5,926 bases of DNA from positions 33,061-38,986 of the forward strand of contig DCMK01000023.1 of the NCBI GenBank assembly GCA_002321395.1, written 5' to 3'. The notes beneath the pieces were generated by a model. That model did no database searches and had not been told where the DNA came from. It worked only from the letters and a program-made list of their open reading frames with translations. This document shows positions 4,617-5,926 of the stretch, one piece after another. Within the stretch, counting starts at the first letter, position 1; every line of letters starts with the position of its first letter. A program made the translations under genes and the position numbers. This DNA comes from Caryophanales bacterium UBA1624 (GTDB lineage: Bacteria > Bacillota_I > Bacilli_A > RFN20 > CAG-826).

Positions 4617-5926
4617 ATGGCCAACACAATCAGCTTCGAAACCATCACCCAGCACCTCCAGACCTCGGGTTATGTTTTCCAAGGCTCGCAGATTTACGGC
4701 GGGCTGTCCAATACGTGGGACTATGGTCCCCTTGGGGTGGAGATGAAACGGAACATCCGCTCGATGTGGTGGAAGAAATTCGTCCAAGAATCCCCGACGA
4801 ACGTCGGCCTGGACGCCGCGATCCTCATGAACCCGAAGGTTTGGGAGGCGACGGGTCACGTCTCCACCTTCAACGACCCGATGGTCGACTGCAAAGCCTG
4901 CAAAGCCCGCCACCGCGCCGATGAGCTCATCAAGAAGGAATACCCGGACGTCGACGTCGATGGGATGGACTTCGAACAGATGGACGAGTTCATGAAGACC
5001 CACAAGATGGTCTGCCCCGTTTGCGGGAAGAGCGATTTCACCCCCATCCGCAAATTCAACATGATGTTCAAGACCCACATTGGGGTCACGGAGGATGCCT
5101 CCAGCGCCGTCTACCTCCGCCCGGAGACGGCTCAGGGCGTCTTCGTCAACTTCAAAAACGTCCAACGCACCTGCCGGAAGAAGATTCCCTTCGGCATCTG
5201 CAATGCCGGGAAAAGCTTCCGCAACGAAATCACCCCGGGGAACTTCACGTTCCGCACCCGCGAATTCGAGCAGCTCGAGATGGAGTTCTTCTGCAAGCCG
5301 GGCACCGACCTGGAGTGGTTCTCCTATTGGAAGGAATACTGCCGCAAATTCGTCGATTCCCTCGGCGTGAAGGACGGGAACCTCCGCTACCGCGACCATG
5401 AGCCGGCGGAGCTTGCCTTCTACTCCAAAGCCACGACCGACGTCGAATACGACTTCCCGAGCATCGGCTGGGGCGAAATCCTCGGCGTCGCCGACCGCAC
5501 CGACTACGATCTGAAGCGCCACATGGAATATTCTGGGGAAGACCTTTCCTATCTCGATCCGGAAACCAATGAGAAATACGTCCCCTTCACCATTGAGCCG
5601 TCCATGGGGCTCGACCGCCTTTTCCTTATGGTGGCGGTGGACGCCTATGACGAAGAGGAGCTCCCCGGCGGGGATAAGCGCATCGTGATGCATTTGGCTC
5701 CGGCCTTGGCTCCTTATAAAGTCGCCGTCTTGCCTCTGTCGAAGAAGCTCAACGAACCGGCTAGGGAACTGGAGCAGAAGCTCTCCGCTTACTTCTCCCT
5801 CACCTACGACGAGACCGGTTCCATCGGCAAGAGGTACCGCCGGCAAGATGCGGTGGGGACCCCTTATTGCGTGACCGTCGATTTCGACACGGCCAACGAT
5901 AACAGCGTCACCGTGCGCGACCGCGA
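4617..5926 (+). CDS. glyS: Glycyl-tRNA synthetase, single-chain dimeric type, 5' part (3' end outside window)
   Basis: Class II synthetase that charges tRNA-Gly with glycine in the cytoplasm. The frame is open from ATG 4617 to the window edge, 436 codons. It is the homodimeric eukaryote/archaeal-like type found in Mollicutes, staphylococci and Thermus, not the split GlyQ/GlyS form. Landmarks are WDYGPLGVEMKRN (from Trp34), two CxxC pairs that probably bind zinc (Cys92/Cys95 and Cys133/Cys136), class II motif 2 FRNEI (Arg202-Asn203-Glu204) with the following REFEQLEMEFF (215-225), and motif 3 EPSMGLDR (327-334). The C-terminal anticodon-binding domain starts near residue 355 with the APYKVAVLPLSKK strand and includes GSIGKRYRRQDAVGTPY. 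Only the last part of that domain is cut off. AGGAAGGA at 4595-4602 serves as ribosome binding site, with a rather long 14-nt spacing. It has its own promoter, 97 nt after recO. Confidence 0.97.
   Translation, partial: MANTISFETITQHLQTSGYVFQGSQIYGGLSNTWDYGPLGVEMKRNIRSMWWKKFVQESPTNVGLDAAILMNPKVWEATGHVSTFNDPMVDCKACKARHRADELIKKEYPDVDVDGMDFEQMDEFMKTHKMVCPVCGKSDFTPIRKFNMMFKTHIGVTEDASSAVYLRPETAQGVFVNFKNVQRTCRKKIPFGICNAGKSFRNEITPGNFTFRTREFEQLEMEFFCKPGTDLEWFSYWKEYCRKFVDSLGVKDGNLRYRDHEPAELAFYSKATTDVEYDFPSIGWGEILGVADRTDYDLKRHMEYSGEDLSYLDPETNEKYVPFTIEPSMGLDRLFLMVAVDAYDEEELPGGDKRIVMHLAPALAPYKVAVLPLSKKLNEPARELEQKLSAYFSLTYDETGSIGKRYRRQDAVGTPYCVTVDFDTANDNSVTVRDR

Noticed and set aside
4605..5846. 413-codon open frame on the - strand opposite glyS
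   Set aside because: Composition is dominated by Ala, Gly, Glu, Val, Phe and Leu as expected for the mirror of a GC-rich, codon-biased gene. It has no recognisable domain, while the + strand carries every glycyl-tRNA synthetase motif.

Overview
This 5.9 kb window is dense bacterial chromosome, about 57 % GC by eye, with every supported gene on the + strand. The layout is deoC (3' part), rpsU, a C39-peptidase membrane protein, ybeY, cdd, era, recO and glyS (5' part). The ybeY-cdd-era-recO-glyS order and the single-chain glycyl-tRNA synthetase point to Bacillota, probably class Bacilli. A relatively GC-rich uncultured gut lineage near Erysipelotrichia or the Mollicutes relatives would fit, but that is inference. 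TGA is the stop codon of five of the seven completed genes and all Trp codons seen are TGG, so the code is standard and not the Mycoplasma/Spiroplasma one.

Left part (1-818): the last 161 codons of deoxyribose-phosphate aldolase, a short gap with a small hairpin, then rpsU (ribosomal protein bS21), closed by a textbook rho-independent terminator at 739-767. The gap behind the terminator holds a perfect 12-bp palindrome and an imperfect 20-bp dyad that covers the ribosome binding site of the next gene.

Middle (819-4519): a probable five-gene transcript. It opens with a 409-residue protein that has a complete-looking C39 (double-glycine leader) peptidase domain and six membrane segments laid out like an ABC exporter, but no ATPase domain. 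It is followed by ybeY (rRNA maturation endonuclease), cdd (cytidine deaminase), era (ribosome-assembly GTPase) and recO (recombination mediator). Junctions are extremely tight: a 3-nt gap, two ATGA overlaps and a 14-nt overlap. YbeY and Era both act on 16S rRNA and small-subunit maturation, and bS21 is a small-subunit protein, so the region has a 30S-biogenesis theme with nucleoside salvage (deoC, cdd) mixed in.

Right part (4520-5926): a 97-nt gap with a good sigma-A-type promoter and a hairpin at the expected transcript start, then glyS, cut by the window edge after 436 codons.

The item most worth attention is the C39/membrane gene. It sits in an otherwise housekeeping cluster, lacks an ATPase domain, uses Arg codons unlike its neighbours, has operator-like dyads at its start, and is joined in frame to ybeY across one stop codon. 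The rest is ordinary core-genome content.
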